Shown here: positions 16,405 to 24,331 of the stretch, one piece after another | Position numbering within the stretch: the stretch's first letter is position 1 | Layout of the letters: each line of letters starts with the position of its first letter | Translations under genes and position numbers: made by a program | Source: RGIG250 sp964540025 | GTDB lineage: Bacteria; Bacillota; Negativicutes; Selenomonadales; Selenomonadaceae | Reading direction: 5' to 3' | DNA length: 64,000 nt | Assembly (NCBI GenBank): GCA_964540025.1 | Contig: CAZIKQ010000002.1 | Location: 1 to 64,000, forward strand | The notes under the pieces: generated by a model | What the model was told of the DNA's origin: nothing | Databases searched by the model: none | Seen by the model: only the letters and a program-made list of their open reading frames with translations

Positions 16405-16779
16405 ATGAAACAGAAAATTTTTATCTCCAAGTTCTGCGGAAACATTATTGCAATGGTCAAGGAATCCGGGTTTCCCGTTGAGTGTTGCGGCAAACCGATG
16501 GTAGAGTTGGTTGCCGGAACGGTGGATGTCGCCTGGGAAAAGCACGTGCCGGTCTATGAAGTGAAGGATGGCGTGGTAACCGTTACGGTGGTTGAAGTTG
16601 AGCACCCCATGGCACCGGAGCATTACATCAAGTGGATCTCCCTCCAGACCGGCAAGGGCAATCAGCGGAAAGTCCTCAAGCCGGGTCAGAAGCCCAACGT
16701 TACATTTTATATCGGCAAGGATGAGAAATTGGAGGCAATTTATGCTTACTGCAATATCCACGGGCTTTGGAAAAAGTAA
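16405..16779 (+). CDS. Desulfoferrodoxin (superoxide reductase)
   Basis: Reduces superoxide to hydrogen peroxide without making oxygen, in the cytoplasm of anaerobes. The 124-aa protein shows the iron center II ligands: EKHVP, HPMAPEHYI and CNIHG (four His and one Cys). The N-terminal desulforedoxin domain is altered: the usual CxxCGN motif reads SKFCGN, so only three of four Fe-binding cysteines remain (C11, C27, C28). Center I is therefore probably lost or different. There is a promoter upstream and a strong terminator downstream, so it is monocistronic. Divergent from the PerR-box gene at 15310. Confidence 0.93.
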   Translation: MKQKIFISKFCGNIIAMVKESGFPVECCGKPMVELVAGTVDVAWEKHVPVYEVKDGVVTVTVVEVEHPMAPEHYIKWISLQTGKGNQRKVLKPGQKPNVTFYIGKDEKLEAIYAYCNIHGLWKK

Positions 16780-16831
16780 GTCATAGGATGTTCTGGAAAT
16801 TCTTTGGTTGGATAAGGTTTGGTTTCACATA

Positions 16832-16868
16832 AAAATCCTGCTGTGCCGTAAGGGCACAGCAGGATTTT
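16832..16868 (+). terminator. Superoxide reductase terminator
   Basis: AAAATCCTGCTGTGCC pairs with GGCACAGCAGGATTTT around GTAAG, followed by TTTTT. The second mini-intron begins 7 bp after the T-run. Confidence 0.92.
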
Positions 16869-16875
16869 TGATGGG

Positions 16876-17191
16876 GTGCGCCCGGCATGGGCAACAACCA
16901 GGTGGTGAAAGGCCGCTACGCGCCTGGCAGCAGGAAGCGTTAGCCGAAGGCAAGGGGGCCATCGTTAAGTGGAATTTGAAAGAACCCGGATGCTAAGGAT
17001 GAGAAATTCCGAGACGGGCAAAATCCTGAACCAACGAACAGAAACCACGGAAAGGGAAAGAACAGGACGGTGCAGGTATTACGAGCTTATTCGCAAAATG
17101 TACTTATGCGGTTGAACCGCCGTGTACCGGTCGGTACGCACGGTGGTGTGAGAGGCCGGCAGGTGAACTAATCGCCTGCCTCCTACTTGAT
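16876..17191 (+). mobile_element. ORF-less mini group IIC intron (copy B)
   Basis: About 316 nt and roughly 90% identical by eye to copy A. It starts GTGCGCCCGGCATGGG and ends ...CCTACTTGAT. Domain V is at 17117-17146; domain VI is GGCAGGTGAACTAATCGCCTGCC at 17158-17180, with an unpaired A as the candidate branch point. Copy-to-copy changes in the helices appear to be spread along the element. It lies directly after a transcription terminator, as copy A does. No ORF is present, so any mobility would need a reverse transcriptase from elsewhere. Confidence 0.82.
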
Positions 17192-17227
17192 TTGGTTCTT
17201 CTTTAGGTTGGCATAAGCTCTCTTCGT

Positions 17228-17356
17228 CACATCTGACGATGTGCCCAAACTACTAAGCTCTGCCGTCACTGCGTTCAGCAGTCGCTAAGTAGTTTGCATG
17301 GCTCGCGCTAAATGCGCTTCATCGTTGGAAACGAGGCGCATGGGGTTTTCTTTTTG
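17228..17356 (+). other. Structured intergenic region, possible small RNA
   Basis: Three hairpins occur in series: CACATC/GATGTG (17228-17243), AAACTACTAAGC/GCTAAGTAGTTT (17247-17295, 11 of 12 paired), and ATGCGC/GCGCAT (17312-17341) followed by a T-rich tract. No ORF or known RNA motif is recognised. It could be a terminator-ended sRNA or a repeat element. Confidence 0.35.
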
Positions 17357-17403
17357 TATCTCATACGATATAATGAAGACATACTAAACGAGGGGTGATA
17401 ACC

Positions 17404-18591
17404 ATGCAGATAGGGAAGTTAGAAAACGCGAGCGCTAGCTATATCGACCCGACAGCGAAAGCTATGCGCGCGTCGGCGGAAAGCGCTTCGCAAGCAAAAG
17501 CCGGCGTTACGTCAATCCCGGCGCAGCCGCAAGCGGAGGATAAGCCAAATACGGCGGCGGGACTTTTAGCGTCGAAGGACGTCTATAAGCTCGACATCAG
17601 CGAGGAAGGTCAGGCGCTGGCGGCAAGGGAAAAGAAAACCCTCGCGGACAATAAAAACGTTGAGCTCCTAGTGAGCGGCAAAGGCGACGACATGACCGTT
17701 TCCGTCTTAAAGGACGGCGAAATAATAAACACCGTTAATTGCAGCTATCAGCCTGCGGAAGTTTCTAGGTTGCACTATAACCTGCTCACAGAGGGAAAGG
17801 AGTATGAATCGTTAGCTCGCAATATGCGCGATATTGAGGACAGTATAGTCTCTGTTTTTGAGCTTGGTAAACAGGGTGATTGCGGCTTAAGTATATACCT
17901 CGATTTGCAACGCCTTGGCAGGGCGCTTAATGCTTATGGTCATAAGCAGCGGGAGGATATCGCAAACGGTTCCGACTGGTACCTGCAAAATCTTTCCGAT
18001 CGGCTAGACGAGATGGGTCAGAACCATCCCGTCGTCCAGAGGATTCGCGATATGCTCAATCACACGATGAGCGGACGCGACATTGACGTTGAGTCAGATA
18101 AATTTGAGGAAAAAGCCGTCAAAACTTGGAGAGAATACCAAACTTATATTGGACGATTGCCCGAAAAGGAGGAAACGAAGCCGGAAGACTTGTTCAACGA
18201 TAAATTTGCCTTGTACGGCTATATGCAAAAGCTGGCCCGCTGGCAAGCGGAGCATGACGCTGAAATACTTGAGGAACTGACGAGCAAAGGAGACAGAAAG
18301 AAAGAAAACCATACGGTCGGCGAAGTCCTGCGGAATACGTCGCTGGAAGACGGCTTGCGGGCTGTCAACGATAATTTACACCATTACCGAAGAAGCTATT
18401 ACGCCGACGGAGACACAGCGTCCTTAACCGAGGAACAACTGGCGAAAGAAAAAGAAGAAAATGAGAAAGAGCTCTCCTACGCCGCTGGTTACAATTGGAA
18501 CGTCATTTGCCAAAAGTTTTTGAAAGAAAATCCTGACATGGCGGAAATGCTTTCAAAGAGCGGCGATCCTTATGTTACGAGTTGGAACTGA
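17404..18591 (+). CDS. Hypothetical protein, 395 aa
   Basis: No family recognised. ATG 17404 is chosen because AGGGG lies 9 nt upstream; a GTG at 17395 overlaps that site. A TATAAT lies at 17369-17374. The N-terminus (about 50 residues) is Ala/Ser-rich and disordered-looking, and is followed by the short motif YKLDISEEGQALAA seen in some uncharacterised Bacillota proteins. The remainder is charged and helical (many Glu/Lys runs), with no signal peptide, membrane helix or catalytic pattern. It is flanked by mini-intron copies and a repeat block, so it may be an accessory gene. It ends with its own terminator. Confidence 0.65.
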   Translation: MQIGKLENASASYIDPTAKAMRASAESASQAKAGVTSIPAQPQAEDKPNTAAGLLASKDVYKLDISEEGQALAAREKKTLADNKNVELLVSGKGDDMTVSVLKDGEIINTVNCSYQPAEVSRLHYNLLTEGKEYESLARNMRDIEDSIVSVFELGKQGDCGLSIYLDLQRLGRALNAYGHKQREDIANGSDWYLQNLSDRLDEMGQNHPVVQRIRDMLNHTMSGRDIDVESDKFEEKAVKTWREYQTYIGRLPEKEETKPEDLFNDKFALYGYMQKLARWQAEHDAEILEELTSKGDRKKENHTVGEVLRNTSLEDGLRAVNDNLHHYRRSYYADGDTASLTEEQLAKEKEENEKELSYAAGYNWNVICQKFLKENPDMAEMLSKSGDPYVTSWN

Positions 18592-18634
18592 ACTTAATGT
18601 GAACGATTTATTACATTTCTATACCGAACGACAA

Positions 18635-18667
18635 AAGGCGAAGCCGCACAAATTACGGCTTCGCCTT
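18635..18667 (+). terminator. Terminator after the 395-aa gene
   Basis: A 12-bp stem (AAGGCGAAGCCG / CGGCTTCGCCTT) with a 9-nt loop starts 43 bp after the stop codon. A short T-poor tail follows. Confidence 0.6.
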
Positions 18668-18750
18668 AGTTGTTGATCTATCCGATCTGCCAACTTTGAA
18701 AAATGCCCGCTTCGTTGAAGCGGTGGTAGCCTGTATACAAAAGCCACTTT

Positions 18751-18896
18751 ACCCCTTGGCTCCCCTGTAGGGGAGCTGTCAGTGTAGCTGACTGAGGGGT
18801 GACATAAGTAAACCTCGCGGTTAGTCTTCACCCCTCCGGTCTCCGGTCTCCGGTCTGCGGCCTTCGACCACCTCCCCTACAGGGGAGACTTTCTGG
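18751..18896. repeat. Dispersed palindromic repeat block
   Basis: Two palindromic units, CTCCCCTGTAGGGGAG (18760-18775) and CTCCCCTACAGGGGAG (18872-18887), flank inverted GAGGGGTG/CACCCCTC arms and a GCGGCCTTCG turn. The CTCCCCT-AGGGGAG design resembles a repeat family widespread in gut Bacillota genomes. Within it CCGGTCT is repeated three times in tandem (18836-18856). No gene is present. Confidence 0.7.
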
Positions 18897-18951
18897 TTAT
18901 GCCACTCTACCGCAATGGCTTCACCGAGGCTATTTTATCTACAGGCTGATA

Positions 18952-18977
18952 CCGTCCCGAAATGGGGCGGCATTTTT
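18952..18977 (+). terminator. Terminator-like hairpin beside the third intron remnant
   Basis: CCGTCCC pairs with GGGGCGG around a 5-nt loop, followed by CATTTTTG. It matches the setting of the other mini-introns (ATTTTTGATGGG). Confidence 0.55.
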
Positions 18978-18980
18978 GAT

Positions 18981-19041
18981 GGGAGAAAAACGGTGGTGTG
19001 AGAGGTCGGCAGGCGAACTGATCGCCTGCCTCCTGCTCGAT
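18981..19041 (+). mobile_element. 3' remnant of a mini group IIC intron (copy C)
   Basis: The sequence keeps only the end of domain V (CGGTGGTGTGAGAGG) and the domain VI hairpin GGCAGGCGAACTGATCGCCTGCC, ending CCTGCTCGAT. The 5' nine-tenths is missing. As with copies A and B it follows a terminator. Confidence 0.7.
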
Positions 19042-19065
19042 CTCTATGGGGAAGAAAATCGTTTA

Positions 19066-20340
19066 CTATACTTCCGGATCAAGGACGAGGCGGTTTACCC
19101 TTTGCCCTAAATAGTAGGCGGCAAATTGTTTGGCGGTACGGCCATTGCGGCCGCTGTGTTCCAATTCCCAACGCTTACCCTCAATGCGAAGCTCCTCGGG
19201 ATTTAGAATTACGCCTTCCTGACGAAGATCGTGATCAATTATTGCCAGGTACTCATCCTGGCTGGGAGCTCGGAATTTAATGATCAGACCAAATCTGTCG
19301 GAGAGGGATACCGTCTCGTTTACACTGTCGCTGTTGTATAGCTCAGAATCGGCAGCTTCTTCACGGTCGCTCCAGGTTTCATGAATAAGGTGACGGCGGT
19401 TGCTGGTGGCATAGATGAGAACGTTTTCCGGCCGGGGTTCTACACCGCCTTCTATGGCGGACTTGACATATTTGTAGTCGCTTTCGCTTGTTTCAAAGGA
19501 AAGGTCGTCAAGATAAATGATGAATTTTTTGCTGGCGAAATGCCGAAGACGCTCCATTATACTGGAAAGGTCTTTCAGCTGATGTTTCTTTATTTGAACA
19601 AGGCGCAGACCATGGCGGAAATACTCGTTGGCAAGAGCCTTAATGCAGGTGGACTTTCCGGTACCCCGGTCGCCAACCAGCAGGGTGTTATTGGCGGGGA
19701 GTCCGGAAAGGAACGCGAGAGTGTTTTTGACAAGGGCTTCCTTTTGGCGCTGATAGCCAATGATATCTTTCAAGAGCGCCGGTTCAAAATGCTGTATCCC
19801 CTTAAGCATTTTGGTGTCACAGTTCCAGGAAAAAGCCTTGTAAACAGCAATGTCACCGTAACCGTAAGTTCTGTAATAGCTAAGGAACCCATCCACAAGG
19901 TCAGAAGCAGATGCAGCGTTGGAAATGACGGAAGAAACAAAGGCATTGACTTCTGTCTTAGCCGCCTCATTGGTTGCCTGGTAATCATCCAGGAAAGTGG
20001 GAGTACCTGCAATCAGCTCAGAAGGTTTATAAATAAAAAGCGGCAGAAGTATTTCCATGTCGTGAACGAAGGCTTCTTTGAGACTGGGGCCAATCTGTCC
20101 GCCGGAGCGCTCAAGGGTACTGTTCACTATATTTTGGTCGGTTAAAAGGCGGCTTACGATATATGAACGGAGAATGTTACCGGAAAAGTTGCAGTTTTCG
20201 GCGGCAATAATCAGCGAAGCAACAGCCTCCGGGCCGGAAAACTCAGGGGATGTTATGGCCGCAGCTACGGCATTGATTACCGGGTCATTGGTCAGACTGC
20301 GGCAGACCAATAAACTTGAAGGAGAAAAATTTTTGTTCAT
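19066..20340 (-). CDS. AAA-family ATPase, DUF815
   Basis: A 424-aa ATPase. The N-terminal half is helical and variable. The C-terminal half has Walker A LLVGDRGTGKSTCIKAL (about residue 230), Walker B KFIIYLDDLSFE and a sensor-like ATSNRRHLI segment. The order and length fit the DUF815 family, whose role is unknown. The start at 20340 is chosen because GAAAGGATT precedes it; the longer frame starts within that site. It shares no operon with its neighbours. The convergent 18.7-19.0 kb repeat region lies downstream. Confidence 0.85.
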   Translation of the reverse strand: MNKNFSPSSLLVCRSLTNDPVINAVAAAITSPEFSGPEAVASLIIAAENCNFSGNILRSYIVSRLLTDQNIVNSTLERSGGQIGPSLKEAFVHDMEILLPLFIYKPSELIAGTPTFLDDYQATNEAAKTEVNAFVSSVISNAASASDLVDGFLSYYRTYGYGDIAVYKAFSWNCDTKMLKGIQHFEPALLKDIIGYQRQKEALVKNTLAFLSGLPANNTLLVGDRGTGKSTCIKALANEYFRHGLRLVQIKKHQLKDLSSIMERLRHFASKKFIIYLDDLSFETSESDYKYVKSAIEGGVEPRPENVLIYATSNRRHLIHETWSDREEAADSELYNSDSVNETVSLSDRFGLIIKFRAPSQDEYLAIIDHDLRQEGVILNPEELRIEGKRWELEHSGRNGRTAKQFAAYYLGQRVNRLVLDPEV

Positions 20341-20380
20341 GGTGTTGAATCCTTTCAAAATATGCTGCTTATAACGCCGT

Positions 20381-20411
20381 TGTTCAGGAAAATGCCACAG
20401 GTATTTTTCCT
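20381..20411 (+). repeat. Dispersed hairpin repeat (copy 1 of 2)
   Basis: TGTTCAGGAAAATGCCACAG continues into a near-palindromic arm. Its reverse complement recurs almost exactly at 29850-29880. It lies in the 216-bp gap between nadE and the DUF815 gene, which otherwise holds no recognisable gene. Confidence 0.55.
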
Positions 20412-20556
20412 TCTAATTGCGCTCAACGATGATGAAGATATTAGCTCTACCTTGTTAATTCAAGCAGACATTACTTACGACTTTGAGCAGGGAACATACT
20501 TTCATAGCCATACTGTGATTATTATATATTCACAGGTATAAAAAGAAAAGGATAAT

Positions 20557-22506
20557 TTAGCAGGATAAATCGTTAATAAGGCGATTTTTTCTGCTTAGAT
20601 AATCGGTTGTATAGTAAACGCCGTTTTGACTTTCGCGATGGTCAAAGCCGTATGCGCGACGGCTTACGGCCAGAACCGGCGGGGCTTGAATTCGCTTGGC
20701 AACGCCAAGCCCGGCGAAGCATTGCCACCATTTCTCCAGATCCTCGATGAATTTATCGGGGGAAGGAAAGAGTCTTTTGGTAAGACCCGATTCGCAGCCC
20801 AGTTCTGAGTCAATGGTGTCCTCTTCGTACCATTTAAGCAGGTCAGCAGGCGTTGCCTTGTCCCAGCGCTCGATGAAAGAACGGAACAAGTAGTCGTGGT
20901 ACGGATAGGTTAGCGGATCTCCCGTGCCAGCATCTACATTTTGGGCGGATGACAGTTCGGCGCTTGGAACGATATCAATCGTTCCCTGAGGGATTACCTC
21001 CCGCTTAAAGACTTGTCGATTAAGATATCGGGCAAGATCATATACCTGATACTTCCACAGGTCGGCCAGAGCACAGAGGAATCCTGCCTGGTCGCCGTAA
21101 AGGGTCGAATAACCTACGGTAAGCTCCGCCTTGTTTGCGTTGCAGGTGAAAGCGCCGCCAAAGGCGGCGGCAAATCCGGCAAGGACTCTTGCCGAACGGT
21201 CCCGGGCCTGAATGTTTTCTCTGATAAAGTCGCTGACTTTGAAATTCGTTACGCTTCCTTTGAAGTAAACGGGAGTGTTATCAATCTGATTAACGGTGAG
21301 GTTCACACTGTCTTCAATCGGAACGACGGCGTACCGGCAGCCGATAGCCTGAGCCAAACGCCTGGCTAAATCTTTTGTGGTAGCTGAATTAAACTGACCG
21401 GGCATATTGATGAGCAGGAGATTTTCCGGGGGAAGGACTGTTGCATAAAGGGCGGCGGCAACGGCACTGTCTATCCCTCCGGATATACCGATAACGACCT
21501 TGTTTATTCCCGTGCTTATGAGAAAATGCTTTATTCCATAGCTCAGAGCGGAAAAAATGCTCTCAGTTTCACATGATACCGGGGTTGTGCAGGGATTACG
21601 GCGGCCCGTAAAATTTATGGCTTTCGTCGATTTCGTATATTCTATGTAAAGAATATCTTCGCTATAGGAAGCAGCCGATACTATAACTTTTCCCCTATTG
21701 TCATAGGCGGTAGAGGAACCGTCGAAAGTGTATATAGTTTTTCCGTTGTTTTGGATACCTGTATGATTGATGTAAAGCAGAGGAATATTATGCCGGCAGG
21801 AGTTATCGCCAAATACCCGGTGCCTTTTTTCATTCTTTCCCAAAGTAAAGGGAGAGGAGGATATGTTAATAAATATGTCCGGAGATTTGCCATATTGCTC
21901 GAGGCTGCGGTCGACAAGAGCATCGGCTACCTGCAAATCGTAGTTTTCTCCCCAGCCATCTTCGCAAATCAGTCTGCCAATAAGATATGTTTCGCCGTTA
22001 ATGGTTATCGGCAGGGGCAGGAGCAAATCCCTGGGGGAAACATTCAGCTCGTAAGCCAGTTTCCGCAGGCTGAAAAAGTAACGACTGTCATCAAATTCCC
22101 GATAATTAGGGAGGAGGGTTTTTACAGAAAAGGGATAGGGGGCTTTAGCGGTAGTAACGAGCTTTCCATCCTGTGCCGTAAGAAATGAATTGTATTTACG
22201 GATGCGGCCATCGTTGTTGCGTTTGGCTGGGTCAACAGCAACGCTACCAAACATCACTGCAATACCAAGCTGGTTAGTGGTAGCAATAATTCGCTCATTT
22301 TGCGCAGTACAGTCAGCCAAGAAAGATTCTGACTCCCAGGTATCTCCCAGGAGGTAGCCGGGCACAGCCATTTCGGAAAAAACAGCCAGCTGGGCATCAT
22401 TACGTTTTGCCTCGGACATCAGTCTGATTATATTATCGGCATTGTCACGCGGTTTGCCAGGAAGCACTTCAGTTTGTACAAGGGCAATTTTCAGGGGCTT
22501 TGACAC
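20557..22506 (-). CDS. nadE: NAD+ synthase, glutamine-hydrolysing
   Basis: Amidates nicotinic acid adenine dinucleotide to NAD+, taking ammonia from glutamine. The 649-aa protein has an N-terminal nitrilase/CN-hydrolase domain (Glu in FSEMAVPGY, catalytic Cys in ICEDGWGE near residue 180) and a C-terminal synthetase with the PP-loop GISGGIDSAVAA near residue 345. The length matches two-domain bacterial NadE. It starts with GTG and a GAAAGAAGG ribosome-binding site. It diverges from ybaK over a 149-bp gap. Well supported. Confidence 0.96.
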   Translation of the reverse strand: MSKPLKIALVQTEVLPGKPRDNADNIIRLMSEAKRNDAQLAVFSEMAVPGYLLGDTWESESFLADCTAQNERIIATTNQLGIAVMFGSVAVDPAKRNNDGRIRKYNSFLTAQDGKLVTTAKAPYPFSVKTLLPNYREFDDSRYFFSLRKLAYELNVSPRDLLLPLPITINGETYLIGRLICEDGWGENYDLQVADALVDRSLEQYGKSPDIFINISSSPFTLGKNEKRHRVFGDNSCRHNIPLLYINHTGIQNNGKTIYTFDGSSTAYDNRGKVIVSAASYSEDILYIEYTKSTKAINFTGRRNPCTTPVSCETESIFSALSYGIKHFLISTGINKVVIGISGGIDSAVAAALYATVLPPENLLLINMPGQFNSATTKDLARRLAQAIGCRYAVVPIEDSVNLTVNQIDNTPVYFKGSVTNFKVSDFIRENIQARDRSARVLAGFAAAFGGAFTCNANKAELTVGYSTLYGDQAGFLCALADLWKYQVYDLARYLNRQVFKREVIPQGTIDIVPSAELSSAQNVDAGTGDPLTYPYHDYLFRSFIERWDKATPADLLKWYEEDTIDSELGCESGLTKRLFPSPDKFIEDLEKWWQCFAGLGVAKRIQAPPVLAVSRRAYGFDHRESQNGVYYTTDYLSRKNRLINDLSC

Positions 22507-22655
22507 GGTGAACCTTCTTTCAGGCGACGGATAAACTATGATTATTCGGCAATCGGGCAGTGCGATATTTATTGCAAATTCAGGAAAAATAGCATAATAT
22601 CAGTGAACAGAAATGGATAACCGGCTCTATTAGGGGCAATACAAAGAGGTAAAAG

Positions 22656-23141
22656 ATGGCAAAAAAGAGAGCGGCGCCGAAGACGAACGCGGCGCGGATA
22701 CTGGACAGTCTTAAAATTGACTACGAGATAATGGAATACCAGGTGGATGAAGATGATCTGTCAGCTGTCCATGTGGCGGCTTCTGTTGGTCTTCCGGTGG
22801 ACATGGTATTCAAGACGCTTGTCATCCGTGCGGACAGGGAGGTAATCATGTGCTGTATTCCCGGCGCGGCAGAGGTGGATCTAAAAAAGCTGGCCGTTTT
22901 GTCCGGCCATAAGCGCTGTGAAATGGTGTCGCTAAAAGATGTTTTAGGGCTAACAGGCTACATTCGTGGCGGTTGTTCACCGCTGGGAGCAAAAAAAGCC
23001 TATCCGGTGTTTATTCATCAGTCAGTTTATAAACACGAAAGAGTCACCGTCAGCGCGGGAAAGCGGGGAGAGCAGCTCGTGCTGGCTCCTGCCGATTTGG
23101 TAAAGGCTACAAACGCTGTCGTTGGCGATATTATTCACTGA
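22656..23141 (+). CDS. ybaK: Cys-tRNA(Pro)/aminoacyl-tRNA deacylase, YbaK/EbsC family
   Basis: Hydrolyses mischarged tRNAs; YbaK itself clears Cys-tRNA(Pro). The 161-aa protein has the family motifs VFKTLVIRAD near residue 52 and GYIRGGCSPLGAKK near residue 105, and the fold length fits the family. AAAGAGGTAAAAG lies before the ATG. It is a single gene followed by a 218-bp gap. The substrate of this particular homologue is inferred from family. Confidence 0.9.
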   Translation: MAKKRAAPKTNAARILDSLKIDYEIMEYQVDEDDLSAVHVAASVGLPVDMVFKTLVIRADREVIMCCIPGAAEVDLKKLAVLSGHKRCEMVSLKDVLGLTGYIRGGCSPLGAKKAYPVFIHQSVYKHERVTVSAGKRGEQLVLAPADLVKATNAVVGDIIH

Positions 23142-23280
23142 TTTACGACTTAAATTAGCACAGGAGGTGGGTAAAATCAAGGCGTATTTAGATGGTCTTC
23201 TGTAAATTCGTAAACTATGTAAGTATTTTTGCTTTTTAGCAGGGATTTATCAGATGACGGCGAAATATGACAGCAGAAAA

Positions 23281-23306
23281 TATCGATTGAATGTATCGAT
23301 TGAATG
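23281..23306. repeat. Perfect 13-bp tandem duplication
   Basis: TATCGATTGAATG occurs twice without a spacer, in the gap upstream of the 82-aa gene. Each unit contains ATCGAT. It may be a regulatory site for that gene or a replication-slippage product. The remaining gap holds no ORF I can support. Confidence 0.6.
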
Positions 23307-23359
23307 ATTGTGGGATTTATGGGAAATGTTTATTTTATTAGCAAAGGAGACTGATTATT

Positions 23360-23608
23360 ATGACAAAGAAGTTTATTTATGTCGATACTCGCCAGCAGGT
23401 ATCAAAAGTAGATGGCGCTGCCTACTACACCGTGTTTAAGTTTGAACGGGAGCTGTCTGCGGAAGAGGCTAACAGCCTGATTAGAACTAACAGACCGGAA
23501 ATAAAGGGCATGGTTCTTCCGAAGAACGTCAAAGTGAGCGAGTATGCTGATTATGTGAAAAAACATGAAGGACGCGGTGATGTGTTCGTCGAGCTTCCTG
23601 TCCGCTGA
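23360..23608 (+). CDS. Hypothetical protein, 82 aa
   Basis: A small, charged, probably soluble protein with a strong AAAGGAGA ribosome-binding site. It starts MTKKFIYVDTRQQVSK and has a FKFERELSAEEANSLI stretch, suggesting a beta-strand then helix. No family is recognised. It has its own terminator pair and is separate from the metallo-hydrolase downstream. The composition and codon use look like a real gene. Confidence 0.65.
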   Translation: MTKKFIYVDTRQQVSKVDGAAYYTVFKFERELSAEEANSLIRTNRPEIKGMVLPKNVKVSEYADYVKKHEGRGDVFVELPVR

Positions 23609-23649
23609 CAGGAAGAACCTTTGAGGGCTGTCCGGGGGCAGTCCTTTTT
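23594..23649 (+). terminator. Two hairpins ending the 82-aa gene
   Basis: CTTCCTGTC/GACAGGAAG (23594-23615) overlaps the gene end. GGGCTG/CAGTCC (23625-23644) is followed by TTTTT and is the likely terminator. Confidence 0.75.
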
Positions 23650-23668
23650 AAGCGAAAGAAGGGTTAAA

Positions 23669-24331
23669 ATGCTGACCTATACATATTATGGCCATTCCTG
23701 CTTCCTTTTGGACGATGGGAAATTCAAGGTACTTACTGATCCGTTTTTGAACGAAAATCCGCTGGCCGCCGCAAAACCGGAGGATATCCAGTGCGATTTT
23801 ATCCTGGTTTCCCATGGTCATTTTGACCATGTGGGACAGGCAGAGGAAATTGCCAAGCGCACCGGGGCGATGGTTTTGGCTATTCCGGAAGTCCTGGGCG
23901 CCATGTCAGGGATAAACGGCCACGGAATGAATGTGGGAGGTACGGTAAAGCTGCCTTTCGGCCGGGTTAAAATGGTTCCGGCGATCCACAGCTGCGGGGT
24001 GGCCGGGGGAGTGGCGGCAGGCTTTGTCATAGAGATGGGCGGTCAGGTAGTATACTTTGCCGGTGACACATCTCTCTTTGGTGATATGAAGCTTATAGGT
24101 GAGCTTTGTGGTGTCACCGTGGCTGTATTGCCTATCGGCGGCAACTTTACCATGGGAATAAAGGAAGCCGTTGTTGCCGCTGAATTTGTTGGGGCGAAAA
24201 AAGTAATTCCTGTTCATTACGACACATGGCCGCTCATTGCTGCAGATGCAGAGGAGTTCAAGCGCAAGGTTGAAAGTAGAGGCGAGGCAGTAGTTACGGT
24301 AGTAAAACCTGGCGAGCGCGTCGAATTGTAA
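23669..24331 (+). CDS. Metallo-beta-lactamase-fold hydrolase, UPF0173
   Basis: A 220-aa zinc hydrolase. The signature HGHFDHVG (near residue 50) supplies most metal ligands, with further His/Asp in FAGDTSLFGDM and PVHYDTWP. These are typical of UPF0173/YtkL. The start at 23669 is chosen because GAAAGAAGGG precedes it; the upstream frame from 23621 covers the terminator. Its stop overlaps the miaA start by one base, so the two are co-translated. Substrate unknown; the family is not well characterised. Confidence 0.85.
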   Translation: MLTYTYYGHSCFLLDDGKFKVLTDPFLNENPLAAAKPEDIQCDFILVSHGHFDHVGQAEEIAKRTGAMVLAIPEVLGAMSGINGHGMNVGGTVKLPFGRVKMVPAIHSCGVAGGVAAGFVIEMGGQVVYFAGDTSLFGDMKLIGELCGVTVAVLPIGGNFTMGIKEAVVAAEFVGAKKVIPVHYDTWPLIAADAEEFKRKVESRGEAVVTVVKPGERVEL

